Source: Pseudactinotalea sp. HY158
Lineage (GTDB): Bacteria > Actinomycetota > Actinomycetes > Actinomycetales > Beutenbergiaceae
DNA: 64,000 bases
Direction: 5' to 3'
NCBI RefSeq assembly: GCF_009660225.1
Contig: NZ_CP045920.1
Span: 558,001-622,000 of the forward strand
Numbering within the stretch: position 1 is the first letter of the stretch; each line of letters starts with the position of its first letter. The position numbers and the translations under genes are program-made. Positions 52,934 to 60,977 of the stretch are shown here, piece by piece. The notes beneath the pieces were generated by a model, which saw nothing but the letters and a program-made list of their open reading frames with translations, was not told the DNA's origin and made no database searches.

Positions 52934-53728
52934 ATGGTCAGAGGCGATGTGCTGGTGGAGCGCGACCTCGCGCCCGCGCTGACTCGTGGGATCCGGATAC
53001 TGGAGGTGCTCGCGGACGCGTCCGGGCGGCCGGTCACTCTGAGCGACATCGCACGCACCCTCGGTGCCGCGAAGTCGTCCACGTCGAACCTGTGTGGCGT
53101 GCTCGACGCGGCGGGACTCATTCGACGCGTCGAAGGTGGGTACGCCCTGGGGCATCGGACGGTCGAGTTCGGCGGCGCCTACCTGCGAACGTTCAACGAG
53201 GTGCGCGAGTTCTACGACTTCTGTAGTGCCTCGCCCGCGCTCTCCAGGGAGGTCGTGCAGATTGCGATGCTCGACGGTTCAGACGTCGTCTATCTGGCGC
53301 GCCGCGAGGGGCATGCGCCACTGCGCCTGACGGCGACCATCGGGGAGCGGTTTCCCTCGGCGCCGACCGCGGTCGGGAACGTCCTCTTGGCGGCCCTCCC
53401 GGATGTCGAGATCGAAGGACTGTTCCAGGATCCGGCCGCGTTCCCTCGTCGTACGGGGCAGAGTGTGCGAACTCTCGACGATCTCAAGGCGAAGCTCGCC
53501 GCCGTCCGTGAGCGCGGCTACGCCGTGGACGAGAACGAGGTGCACCCCGGCATCTCCGGCATCGCCGTCCGAGTCCCGCCGCGCTCGAGTGCGGCGCCGC
53601 CGCTCGCGATCGGCTGCACGTTCATCACTGCGGTGACCACGGACGAGCAGCGCGCGGAACTGGTCAGTGAGCTGCTCGACCTCAAGCGACTCCTCGAGAA
53701 TCCCATGCAGCCGGCGTATCTGGAGTGA
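52934..53728 (+). CDS. IclR-family transcriptional regulator
   Basis: The 264-residue protein has an N-terminal winged helix (TRGIRILEVLADASGRPVTLSDIARTLG in part, KSSTSNLCGVLDAAGLIRR) and a C-terminal IclR effector domain (YLARREGHAPLRLTATIGERFP, VRERGYAVDENEVHPGISGIAVRV). Such regulators usually repress a neighbouring catabolic operon until a metabolite binds. The ATG at 52934 has GAGGAG 5-6 nt upstream. It is divergent from the gluconate-5-dehydrogenase-like gene, so it probably controls this cluster. A stem-loop follows its stop. Confidence 0.9.
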   Translation: MVRGDVLVERDLAPALTRGIRILEVLADASGRPVTLSDIARTLGAAKSSTSNLCGVLDAAGLIRRVEGGYALGHRTVEFGGAYLRTFNEVREFYDFCSASPALSREVVQIAMLDGSDVVYLARREGHAPLRLTATIGERFPSAPTAVGNVLLAALPDVEIEGLFQDPAAFPRRTGQSVRTLDDLKAKLAAVRERGYAVDENEVHPGISGIAVRVPPRSSAAPPLAIGCTFITAVTTDEQRAELVSELLDLKRLLENPMQPAYLE

Positions 53729-53733
53729 CGCGT

Positions 53734-53768
53734 CGGCCCGCCCAGGGCGGCGCCGTCGGAGCGGGCCG
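53734..53768. terminator. Hairpin between convergent iclR and a small gene
   Basis: CGGCCCGC and GCGGGCCG form a perfect 8-bp stem around a GC-rich 19-nt loop between the stops at 53728 and 53771. The position suits a bidirectional terminator. There is no U tract. Confidence 0.5.
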
Positions 53769-53770
53769 GG

Positions 53771-53899
53771 TCAGTGCTCGTCCGGCTCGGCGCGCAGCAG
53801 GTCGGCGATCTCCTCCTCGGGCCTCGGGGGGATCGTCTCGTCCGGCTCGAGCATCGGCAGGTCGTCGTGGTGGTCCGGGGGGTCGGCTGGTGTCGACAT
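53771..53899 (-). CDS. Small acidic protein of 42 residues, function unknown
   Basis: An ATG at 53899 with a strong GAGGAGG box 5 nt upstream opens a 42-residue frame. The protein is rich in Asp, Glu and Pro (about one third acidic) and ends RAEPDEH. It has no signal peptide or membrane segment. The DLPMLEPDE and PEEEIADLLRAE stretches suggest a short C-terminal helix. It lies between iclR and the molybdate operon. I do not recognise a family. The ribosome-binding site and clean end between hairpins support a real gene. Confidence 0.6.
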   Translation of the reverse strand: MSTPADPPDHHDDLPMLEPDETIPPRPEEEIADLLRAEPDEH

Positions 53900-54010
53900 C
53901 GCTACCTCCTCACGCGTCGACCGTAGCGCGGCGTCGGCCCGCGCGTCAGTGGTTCAGGGGTGCCATTCGGCGCGGCGCCTCACCGGCCCGGCGAATGCGG
54001 AGCCACGTGG

Positions 54011-54038
54011 TGAACAATCCCGCATCTACGGACTATGC
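54011..54038 (+). promoter_or_regulatory. Sigma-A-like promoter of the molybdate operon, probably leaderless
   Basis: TGAACA (54011-54016) and TATGCT (54033-54038) are separated by 16 nt, close to the ideal for -35 and -10. The ATG at 54048 lies 9 nt after the -10, so transcription probably starts at or next to the initiation codon. Confidence 0.55.
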
Positions 54039-54047
54039 TCTCGAATC

Positions 54048-54440
54048 ATGACGCATTATCGGATCAGCGAGGCGGCGCGGCTGCTCGGGGTCTCCGACGA
54101 CACCGTGCGCCGGTGGATCGACGGCGGCCGGCTCGCCTCCGTGCCCGACGAGTCCGGGCGGGCGGCGATCGAGGGCGCCGCGCTCGCCGCATGGGCCCAG
54201 GAGCTCGCGCGCGCCCCGGAGGCGAGCGGACGCTCGAGCGCTCGGAACCGGTTCGTCGGCCTCGTCACCTCGATCCGGTCCGACGAGGTGATGGCCCAGG
54301 TCGACCTCCAGTGCGGCCCCTTCCGCGTGGTCTCGCTCATGTCGGCCGAGGCGGTGCGCGATCTCGGGCTCGAGATCGGCTCCCTGGCCACCGCCGTCGT
54401 CAAGGCCACCACCGTGATCGTCGAGACCCCCGAGCGATGA
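54048..54440 (+). CDS. Helix-turn-helix and Mop (TOBE) domain molybdate-binding protein
   Basis: The 130-residue protein joins a MerR/excisionase-type helix-turn-helix (YRISEAARLLGVSDDTVRRWIDGGRL, in part) to a Mop domain (ARNRFVGLVTSIRSDEVMAQVDL and GSLATAVVKATTVIVE), which binds molybdate or molybdopterin. It may be a molybdate-responsive regulator of the following modA-modBC genes. The ATG is closely preceded by a -10 hexamer and has no ribosome-binding site. Its stop overlaps the modA start by 4 nt (ATGA). Confidence 0.88.
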   Translation: MTHYRISEAARLLGVSDDTVRRWIDGGRLASVPDESGRAAIEGAALAAWAQELARAPEASGRSSARNRFVGLVTSIRSDEVMAQVDLQCGPFRVVSLMSAEAVRDLGLEIGSLATAVVKATTVIVETPER

Positions 54441-55216
54441 GGACCCCGATGCGGCTGGTGCCCCCGGTGCTGCTGGCCGCCGCCCTGACCCTCGCCGCAT
54501 GCGGCGGCCCCGGCGGATCCAGCGGCCCAGGCGCTGCCGCCGAGGGGCCCGCGCCGGCCGACACCCTGACCGTGTTCGCCGCCGCCTCCCTCGGGGCCGC
54601 CTTCGACGACCTCCTCGAGGCGTTCGGGGCCGACCACCCGGACGTGACGATCGAGCCCGCCACCTACGACGGCTCCTCCACGCTCGTGACCCAGCTCATC
54701 GAGGGGGCCCGGGCCGACGTCCTCGCCACGGCCGACCAGGCCACGATGGCCACGCTGCTCGACTCCGACCTGCCGACCGGCGACCCGGTCGACTTCGCCA
54801 CGAACACCCTCGTGATCGCCGTGCCTGCGGGCAACCCCCACGGCGTCGAGGACCTGCCCGACCTCGCGGGCCGCACTTACGCGATCTGCGCCCCCGAGGT
54901 GCCGTGCGGCGCCGCCGCCGGGCGCCTGTTCGCCCAGCGCGGGTTCGAAGCGGACGCGGTGAGCCTCGAGCAGAACGTCACCGCGGTGGCCCGGCGGGTC
55001 GCCTCCGGCGAGGTGGACGCGGGGCTCGTGTACGCGACGGACGTCGCCGACCGCGCGGGCGAGCTCGAGGCCGTGGTCCCCGCCGGCGATCCGATCGTCA
55101 ACACCTACCCGATCCTCACCCTGACGTCCGATCCCGCAGCACGCGCATTCGCCGACTACGTGCTCTCCGACGCCGGCCGGGAGATCCTGGCAGAGCACGG
55201 CTTCGGCGCGCCGTGA
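54437..55216 (+). CDS. modA: Molybdate ABC transporter substrate-binding lipoprotein
   Basis: The 259-residue protein has a signal with lipobox LAAC (Cys22), then LTVFAAASLGAAFDDLLEAF, YDGSSTLVTQLIEGARADV and a C-terminal half with VPAGDPIVNTYPI, the ModA pattern. The Ser residues of the AAASL and GSS loops bind molybdate or tungstate oxygen atoms. The ATG overlaps the upstream stop and the stop overlaps the modBC start (GTGA). Molybdate supply fits the moa/moe genes at 37.8-40.7 kb. Confidence 0.93.
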   Translation: MRTPMRLVPPVLLAAALTLAACGGPGGSSGPGAAAEGPAPADTLTVFAAASLGAAFDDLLEAFGADHPDVTIEPATYDGSSTLVTQLIEGARADVLATADQATMATLLDSDLPTGDPVDFATNTLVIAVPAGNPHGVEDLPDLAGRTYAICAPEVPCGAAAGRLFAQRGFEADAVSLEQNVTAVARRVASGEVDAGLVYATDVADRAGELEAVVPAGDPIVNTYPILTLTSDPAARAFADYVLSDAGREILAEHGFGAP

Positions 55217-57165
55217 CCCGGGGGCCGATCCTCGCCGGGGACGCCGCCGGCCGGCGCGCGGTCTCCGCTCGCGCGGCTTCCGGGCGTGCGGGCTCCGGGG
55301 CGCGGCCACGGCGCGGGCTGCCGGCCTTCGTGCTCGTGCCGGCCCTCGCCGGGCTCGCGTTCGTGCTCGTTCCGCTGCTCGCCCTGCTGCCGAAGGTCGA
55401 ATGGGGCCGCTTCATCGCCGACGTGACCGATCCGGTCACCCTCGCGGCCCTGGGACTGTCCGTGCGCACCGGGGCCGTCGCGACGATCTGCTGCCTGGTG
55501 CTCGGCGTGCCGCTCGCGCTGCTCATCGCCCGCGCCGCGCCGCGCCGGGCCACCGTGCTCCGCACGATCGTCACCCTCCCGCTCGTGCTGCCGCCGCTCG
55601 TGGGCGGGGTCGCCCTGCTCGCCGTGCTCGGGCGCACCGGCCTGTTCGGTCCGGCGCTCGAATCGGTCGGGGTGAGCATCCCGTTCACCCCCGCCGCCGT
55701 CGTGTTCGCCCAGACCTTCGTGGCCATGCCCTTCCTCGTCATCTCCGTCGAGGGGGCGCTGCGCAGCGTCGGCACGGACTACGAGCGGGTCGCCGCGGGC
55801 CTCGGCGCGGGCCGCTGGCGCGTGCTCACCCGCATCACGCTGCCGCTCGTGGCCCCCGGCCTGCTCGCGGGAATCGTGCTGTGCTTCGCTCGTGCCGTCG
55901 GCGAGTTCGGCGCCACCGCGCTGTTCGCCGGCAACAAGCCCGGCGTCACCCAGACCATCCCGATGGCGATCTACACCGCGTTCAACGGCGCGGGCGTGAG
56001 CCGGCAGGCCGCCCTGGCGCTGTCCGTCCTGCTCATCGCCACCTCCCTCGTGGTCATCCTCGCCTTCCCCACGGGCCCGCGCCTGTTCGGCGGCGCCCGC
56101 CCGTCGCGTCGCGCCCGCCCGATCAGGGACGACGCAGCGCACCTCCCGCCCACGACCCCCGAGCCCGCGGCGACGCCCGCGCACGGCGACTCGGGCGCCG
56201 TCCTCACGCTCGACCTCGCCCACACCCGCGGCACCTTCACGCTCGAGGCGACACTCGACGTGCCCGCGGGGCGCACCCTGGCGGTCGTCGGCGCGAACGG
56301 CGCCGGCAAGTCCACCCTGCTCGACCTCATCGGCGGCACCCTCACCCCGGACCGGGGAACGATCCGCGTGGGTGCGCGCGAACTGAGCCGCGGGGGAGGG
56401 CGGCCCCGCGTCGTCCCGGCGGAGGAGCGCCGGATCGGCACGCTCACGCAGGACGCCCTGCTCTTCCCGCATCTGAGCGCGGTCGAGAACATCGCGTTCG
56501 GGCCGCGCGCGCGGGGCATCCCGGCCCGGGCGGCCCGGGCGGAGGCGGCCGACTGGCTCGAGCGCGTCGGCCTGCCCGGCACCGATCAGCGCCGCCCCCG
56601 GGAGCTCTCCGGAGGTCAGCAGCAGCGGGTGGCGCTCGCCCGGGCGCTGGCCACCCGCCCCGGGCTCCTCCTCCTCGACGAGCCGCTCGCCGCCCTCGAT
56701 GTGGCCACGGCCCCGCAGATCCGACTCCTGCTCGCCGACGAGATCCGCCGCACCGGCGTCACCGCGGTCGTCGTCACCCACGACCTCCTCGATGCGATCG
56801 TGCTCGCCGACGAGGTCGCGGTGCTCGCGGCCGGGCGGATCGTCGAATCCGGCCCGACCCTGCACGTCGTCGAACGCCCCCGCACGCCGTTCGCGGCCGC
56901 GCTCGCCGGCGTCAACCTGCTCACCGATCCGGCCACCGGCGACCTCCTGCGGATCCGGCCGGCGGACCTCGCGCTGCACGCCGAACCCGGCCCCGGCCGA
57001 TGGGCCGCGCGCGTGCTGGCCACCGAGGCGGCCGCGAGCGGGGTGCGGGTGCGGCTGATCATGGACGACGGGGCTCACCTCGCCGCGGACGTTCCGGCGG
57101 CCGCGGGGGCCGGCTACCGTCCGGGCGGCCGGGTGCACCTGTCGGTTCGGGGCATGGACGCCTGA
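55213..57165 (+). CDS. Fused molybdate ABC permease-ATPase (ModB-ModC)
   Basis: The 650-residue protein has a permease half (about residues 30-295) with the EAA-like GLGAGRWRVLTRITLPLVAPGLLAGIV (in part) and VGEFGATALFAG. A linker leads to an ATPase half: Walker A GANGAGKST (about 361-369), signature LSGGQQQRVALARA, Walker B LLLLDEPLAALD, and a C-terminal TOBE-like region. ModB and ModC are separate in most bacteria; the fusion occurs in actinobacteria. The GTG at 55213 overlaps the modA stop. It ends 15 bp from the convergent histidine-kinase gene. Confidence 0.92.
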   Translation: MTRGPILAGDAAGRRAVSARAASGRAGSGARPRRGLPAFVLVPALAGLAFVLVPLLALLPKVEWGRFIADVTDPVTLAALGLSVRTGAVATICCLVLGVPLALLIARAAPRRATVLRTIVTLPLVLPPLVGGVALLAVLGRTGLFGPALESVGVSIPFTPAAVVFAQTFVAMPFLVISVEGALRSVGTDYERVAAGLGAGRWRVLTRITLPLVAPGLLAGIVLCFARAVGEFGATALFAGNKPGVTQTIPMAIYTAFNGAGVSRQAALALSVLLIATSLVVILAFPTGPRLFGGARPSRRARPIRDDAAHLPPTTPEPAATPAHGDSGAVLTLDLAHTRGTFTLEATLDVPAGRTLAVVGANGAGKSTLLDLIGGTLTPDRGTIRVGARELSRGGGRPRVVPAEERRIGTLTQDALLFPHLSAVENIAFGPRARGIPARAARAEAADWLERVGLPGTDQRRPRELSGGQQQRVALARALATRPGLLLLDEPLAALDVATAPQIRLLLADEIRRTGVTAVVVTHDLLDAIVLADEVAVLAAGRIVESGPTLHVVERPRTPFAAALAGVNLLTDPATGDLLRIRPADLALHAEPGPGRWAARVLATEAAASGVRVRLIMDDGAHLAADVPAAAGAGYRPGGRVHLSVRGMDA

Positions 57166-57179
57166 GCCGGGCGGGCCGG

Positions 57180-58649
57180 CTACTCCGGGTGGGCCGCCGC
57201 CGGCGGCGGGGCCGCCGGACCGCTTCCGGGCGGCCGGGTCGGCAGGAGCACGACCATCGTCGCCCCACCGCCGGGGGTGGGTTCGTGGAAGACCCGGCCA
57301 CCGTGGGCGGCGATGATCGTGGCCACGATCGCGAGGCCCAGCCCGGAACCGCCGTGGGTGCGCGCGCGGGCGGAGTCGGGCCGGTAGAACCGTTCGAACA
57401 CCCGCCGGGAGTCGTCCTCGGAGATGCCGGGGCCGTGGTCGACGATCCGGATCATGGCGGTGCGGTCGTCGGCCCAGCGCACCTCGACGTCGACGGCCGT
57501 GCCCGGGGGAGTGTGCTGCACGGTGTTGCCGATGAGGTTCATCACCACCTGGCGGATCTTGTTCTCGTCGGCGGGCACGATCACGGGCTCGGAGGCCTTG
57601 AGCTCCGCCGGCCGGGTGGGATCGAGGGCCCCGAGGTCGGCCACGCCGTCGTGGGCGATGGTCACGAGGTCGACCGGCGCCAGCGCGAGCCCCTGCCGCT
57701 CGTCGAGCCGGGTGAGGGCGAGGAGGTCGGCCACGAGCGCGCCCATCCGGGCGGCCTCGTTCTCCATCCGGCCCATCGTGGCCGCGACCTCCTCCGGCGG
57801 CACCGCGCCCATCCGGTACAGCTCCCCGTAGCCCCGGATCGAGGCGAGCGGCGTGCGCAGCTCGTGCGAGGCGTCGGAGACGAACTGGCGCATCCGCGCC
57901 TCGCTCGCCTCCTGCTCGGCGAAGGAGTGCTCGAGGTTGGTCACCATCGTGTTGAAGGTGCTGGCGAGCCGGCCCACCTCCGTGTGCGGATCGTGCACCT
58001 CGACCCGTTGGCTCAGGTCCCCGGCGGCCACCGCCTGGGCGGTCCGGTCCATCCGCCGCAGCGCGCGCAGCGAGCGCTCCATCACGAGCGAGCCCACCAG
58101 TGCGGTGAGCACCATGACCCCCGCGCCCACGATGAGGACCGTGCGCGTCATCGCCTCGATCGTGCGGTTGACCGACGTGAGCGGCAGCGCGACGACGCCC
58201 CACGCGACCAGTTCCTGATCCGACTTCTTGTAGATCGGGAAGGCGCGGATGCGCCACTGAGTGGTCGATGGGGAGACGGAGCCGACCGTGGCGTACTGGT
58301 TCTCGGAGGCGAGGTCGAGGAGGCGGTCGAGGGTCGGCAGCTCCGGCTGCGCCATTCCCGTGGTCGTCGCGTAGGAACGGCCGATCTCCGAACCCTGAAG
58401 GTCCCAGAACTCGAAGAAGTAGTCGGTCGGACGGATCGCGCTCAGGCTCGGGTCCGGGGCCCACTGGGAAAGGGCGGCCGCGGTGAGCGGATCGGTGGCG
58501 GCACGCAGTTGCAGGTCGGACTGCTGGACGAGCGAGCTGCGCAGCAGCATGATCGCGGCACCCGAGGAGATTCCGAGGGCGATGAGCACGAGCACCGCGG
58601 TGATCGCCGAGAGCCGGGCCCGCAGCGAGAGGCGTCGCCAGACCGTCAT
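57180..58649 (-). CDS. Two-component sensor histidine kinase
   Basis: The 489-residue protein has two membrane segments (near residues 15-37 and 170-195) flanking an external sensing domain of about 130 residues, then a HAMP domain, the H-box FVSDASHELRTPLASIRGYGEL (phospho-accepting His262), the N-box NLIGNTVQHTPPG, DHGPGISEDD and GGSGLGLAIVATI. It ends in a Pro/Ala-rich tail. It is paired with the regulator upstream (58716-59417, 66 bp away). The signal is unknown; the layout resembles actinobacterial envelope-stress or phosphate-type kinases, but the class cannot be fixed. Confidence 0.92.
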   Translation of the reverse strand: MTVWRRLSLRARLSAITAVLVLIALGISSGAAIMLLRSSLVQQSDLQLRAATDPLTAAALSQWAPDPSLSAIRPTDYFFEFWDLQGSEIGRSYATTTGMAQPELPTLDRLLDLASENQYATVGSVSPSTTQWRIRAFPIYKKSDQELVAWGVVALPLTSVNRTIEAMTRTVLIVGAGVMVLTALVGSLVMERSLRALRRMDRTAQAVAAGDLSQRVEVHDPHTEVGRLASTFNTMVTNLEHSFAEQEASEARMRQFVSDASHELRTPLASIRGYGELYRMGAVPPEEVAATMGRMENEAARMGALVADLLALTRLDERQGLALAPVDLVTIAHDGVADLGALDPTRPAELKASEPVIVPADENKIRQVVMNLIGNTVQHTPPGTAVDVEVRWADDRTAMIRIVDHGPGISEDDSRRVFERFYRPDSARARTHGGSGLGLAIVATIIAAHGGRVFHEPTPGGGATMVVLLPTRPPGSGPAAPPPAAAHPE

Positions 58650-58715
58650 GCCCCAGACCCTACGTCAGCGACTCGGCTCACGCGGACGCGCCTCCGTCGG
58701 GTCCGGCGGTCCGGG

Positions 58716-59417
58716 TCAGGCCTGCTCGCGCAGGACGTAGCCCACCCCGCGCTTGGTGTGGATGAGCGGTGGGGAGTCCGGGGCGAAGGGCGCATCGATC
58801 TTGCGACGCAGGTAGGAGATGTAGGACTCGACGATCGCGCCGTCGCCGCCCCAGTTGTAGGCCCACACGTGGTCGAGGATCTGGGACTTGCTCAGCACCC
58901 GGCCGGCGTTGAGCATGAGGTAGCGCAGCAGCGTGAACTCGGTGGGGGAGAGCTCCACGAGCTGCCCGCCGCGGCGCACCTCGTGGGCGTCGTCATCGAG
59001 CTCCAGGTCGCCCACGCGCACGACCGAATCGTCCTCGCCGGCGGTGGCCCGGGCCCGGCGCAGCACGGCGCGGATGCGGGCGATCACCTCGTCGAGGCTG
59101 AACGGCTTGGTCACGTAGTCGTCGCCGCCGACCGTCAGGCCCGCGACCTTGTCGGACGTGCCGTCCCGGGCGGTGAGGAACACGACCGGCATGTGCTTGC
59201 CCTGCTCGCGCAGCTTGCGCGTGATCGTGAAGCCGTCCATATCCGGGAGCATCACGTCGAGCACCACGAGGTCGGGGCTCGACTCGAGGGCGCGGCGCAG
59301 CGCCGTCTGGCCGTCGCCGGCGGTGTCGACCTCGAATCCGTTGAACCGCAGCGATGCCGCGAGCAGTTCGCGGATGTTCGGTTCGTCGTCCACTACGAGC
59401 AGCTTGGCCTCAGACAT
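58716..59417 (-). CDS. OmpR-family response regulator
   Basis: The 233-residue protein has a receiver domain (LLVVDDEPNIRELL, phospho-accepting Asp54 in VVLDVMLPD, Thr in FLTARDG and Lys in VTKPFS) and a C-terminal winged helix (VELSPTEFTLLRYLMLNAGRVLSK in part, VESYISYLRRKID, IHTKRGVGYVL). It would bind direct repeats as a dimer once phosphorylated by the adjacent kinase. It is a possible, unproven candidate for the 11-bp repeats found in the polysaccharide and lasso regions. The 166 bp upstream show no gene. Confidence 0.92.
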   Translation of the reverse strand: MSEAKLLVVDDEPNIRELLAASLRFNGFEVDTAGDGQTALRRALESSPDLVVLDVMLPDMDGFTITRKLREQGKHMPVVFLTARDGTSDKVAGLTVGGDDYVTKPFSLDEVIARIRAVLRRARATAGEDDSVVRVGDLELDDDAHEVRRGGQLVELSPTEFTLLRYLMLNAGRVLSKSQILDHVWAYNWGGDGAIVESYISYLRRKIDAPFAPDSPPLIHTKRGVGYVLREQA

Positions 59418-59583
59418 GGCACCAGTGTGCGCCGACAGCCTGGACGTTCCCTGAGAGTCCGCTGGAGTGTCTCTGGCAGATGGTCGCGAACCCGCGGCGG
59501 TTCGGCTACCTGCCGGCCCCGGCGCGACGGTCGAGGTCGTCGACGTCGGACGCGAGGCGCTGACGCGCCGGGCGAGGCCGAGA

Positions 59584-60144
59584 TCAGTCGAGGAAGCGTG
59601 CCGGGTCGAAGGAGGCGAGCGGGATGATGCGGACACGGGGAAGGGGCGCGTTGAACGCGGCGACGTCGTCCTCGAGGTCGTAGATGCGCAGCCCGCGCTC
59701 GGTCAGCTCCGAGAGCTTGGCCGAGACGAACTCGCGGAAGCAGACCACGCCCATGCGCCGGTCCGTGCCGAGCAGCGATTCCACCTGGGGAACGAAGTCG
59801 CCGTCGTGGCTCACGAGCAGGACGTCGCCCGGGCGATCGTGCAGGGCCTCGAGGGTGCGCTGGATGCCGATGTCGACGACCGACTCGTCCTTGCTGCCCG
59901 AGAGTGGGATGGGGTGGAAGTCGAGGGCGAGCAGGGCCTGCACGAACGACATCGGCATCTGGCCGTTCGAGGCGTTGAGGAAGAAGAGCCCCCGCACGTC
60001 CTGCGCCCAGATCCGGTGGGCGAACTCGAGGATCCGGTCCCACCGGGGCCGTTCCTCCGGCGCCGGGCGATGGCCCAGCACGCTCATCCCGAGCGTTGCA
60101 TCGATGTTCTCACCGTCGACGAGGACGTAGGTTGGCCGGCTCAT
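59584..60144 (-). CDS. NYN-domain (LabA/DUF88-type) protein
   Basis: The 186-residue protein has the PIN-like NYN pattern: TYVLVDGENIDATLG with the first metal-binding Asp, SKDESVVDIGIQRTLEAL and VLLVSHDGDFVPQVESLLG. NYN domains are predicted metal-dependent ribonucleases acting on RNA, but few bacterial members have been tested. The ATG at 60144 has GGAGCCC just upstream, slightly close. An in-frame extension to 60183 is not supported. The gene lies alone between the response regulator and an amidotransferase gene. Confidence 0.82.
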   Translation of the reverse strand: MSRPTYVLVDGENIDATLGMSVLGHRPAPEERPRWDRILEFAHRIWAQDVRGLFFLNASNGQMPMSFVQALLALDFHPIPLSGSKDESVVDIGIQRTLEALHDRPGDVLLVSHDGDFVPQVESLLGTDRRMGVVCFREFVSAKLSELTERGLRIYDLEDDVAAFNAPLPRVRIIPLASFDPARFLD

Positions 60145-60251
60145 GGGCTCCAGCGTAGCCACCCGGCCGCTCACCGGCGTCACGGCGCCGTTCGCCGCCC
60201 CGGACGCACCGGTGGCGCCGGCCGTCCCCGGGATTAGGAACTATCAGGTAC

Positions 60252-60971
60252 GTGGAGTACCGTGCACCCGTGTTTGAATCGACTGCAATTCCCACGATCG
60301 TTCAGTTGGACGCGAGCGCGCCGGCGGCGCTGCTCACTCAGACCCTCCCGGATGCGCGGATCATCCGCTTCGGTGAGGGCGAGTTCCTGCCTCCGCTCAC
60401 CTCGATCTCCCACCTGGTGGTCCTGGGCGGGGAGTCCTCCGCCTACGACAAGGCCCTCGCGCCCGTGGCCCAGCTGCTCACGCAGGCCGTCGACGCCGGC
60501 GTGCCCACCCTCGGGATCTGCCTCGGGGCGCAGCTGCTCGCCGTCGCCACCGGCGGCGCGGTCGAGGTGGACGCCCCGAGCGGCCCCGAGAACGGGATCG
60601 TCGAGATCCGCCTCCGCCCGGACGCCGCCCAGGACTCGGTGCTCGGGCGCGTGGCCGAGCGCCTCGGCCGCGACCTCCCGGTCGTGACCATGCACGCGGA
60701 CGCGATCACCGACCTGCCCCCCAAGGCGACGTGGCTCGCGAGCTCGACCCAGTACCCGTTCCAGGCGTTCCGCATCGGCTCGGCGCTCGGCGTGCAGTTC
60801 CACCCCGAGGCCGACGCCGGCACGTACGCCGGCTGGCTCGAGCGCAAGACGGGCGCCGACCCGAGCGCCGCCCGCGCCGAGTGGGCCGCCCACGCCGACT
60901 CCCTCACCGCGCTCCTCGAGAGCCTCACGGCCGGCCTCCTGGCCACCGAGCCGCTCCACCTGGCGAACTGA
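60252..60971 (+). CDS. Class I glutamine amidotransferase family protein
   Basis: The 239-residue protein has the GATase-1 triad: nucleophile Cys in GICLGAQLLAVATGG and His-Glu in GVQFHPEADAG, with an intermediate VVTMHADAITDLP segment typical of the GMP-synthase-like stand-alone group. It may release ammonia from glutamine for a partner, or hydrolyse a gamma-glutamyl compound. A GTG at 60252 is used; a GTG at 60270 gives a shorter N-terminus and is possible. It converges on the XPB-like gene with a 6-bp gap. Partner and substrate are unknown. Confidence 0.85.
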   Translation: MEYRAPVFESTAIPTIVQLDASAPAALLTQTLPDARIIRFGEGEFLPPLTSISHLVVLGGESSAYDKALAPVAQLLTQAVDAGVPTLGICLGAQLLAVATGGAVEVDAPSGPENGIVEIRLRPDAAQDSVLGRVAERLGRDLPVVTMHADAITDLPPKATWLASSTQYPFQAFRIGSALGVQFHPEADAGTYAGWLERKTGADPSAARAEWAAHADSLTALLESLTAGLLATEPLHLAN

Positions 60972-60977
60972 CCGACC

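Noticed and set aside
59418-59583. Gap between the response regulator and NYN genes
   Set aside because: No gene, clear promoter pair or strong hairpin could be supported there.
55401-59627. An open + strand frame of over 1400 codons running opposite the histidine kinase and regulator genes
   Set aside because: It has a low-complexity Arg/Gly/Ala/Pro composition and lies antisense to or out of frame with well-supported genes (modBC, kinase, regulator). Such frames arise from third-position G+C bias.
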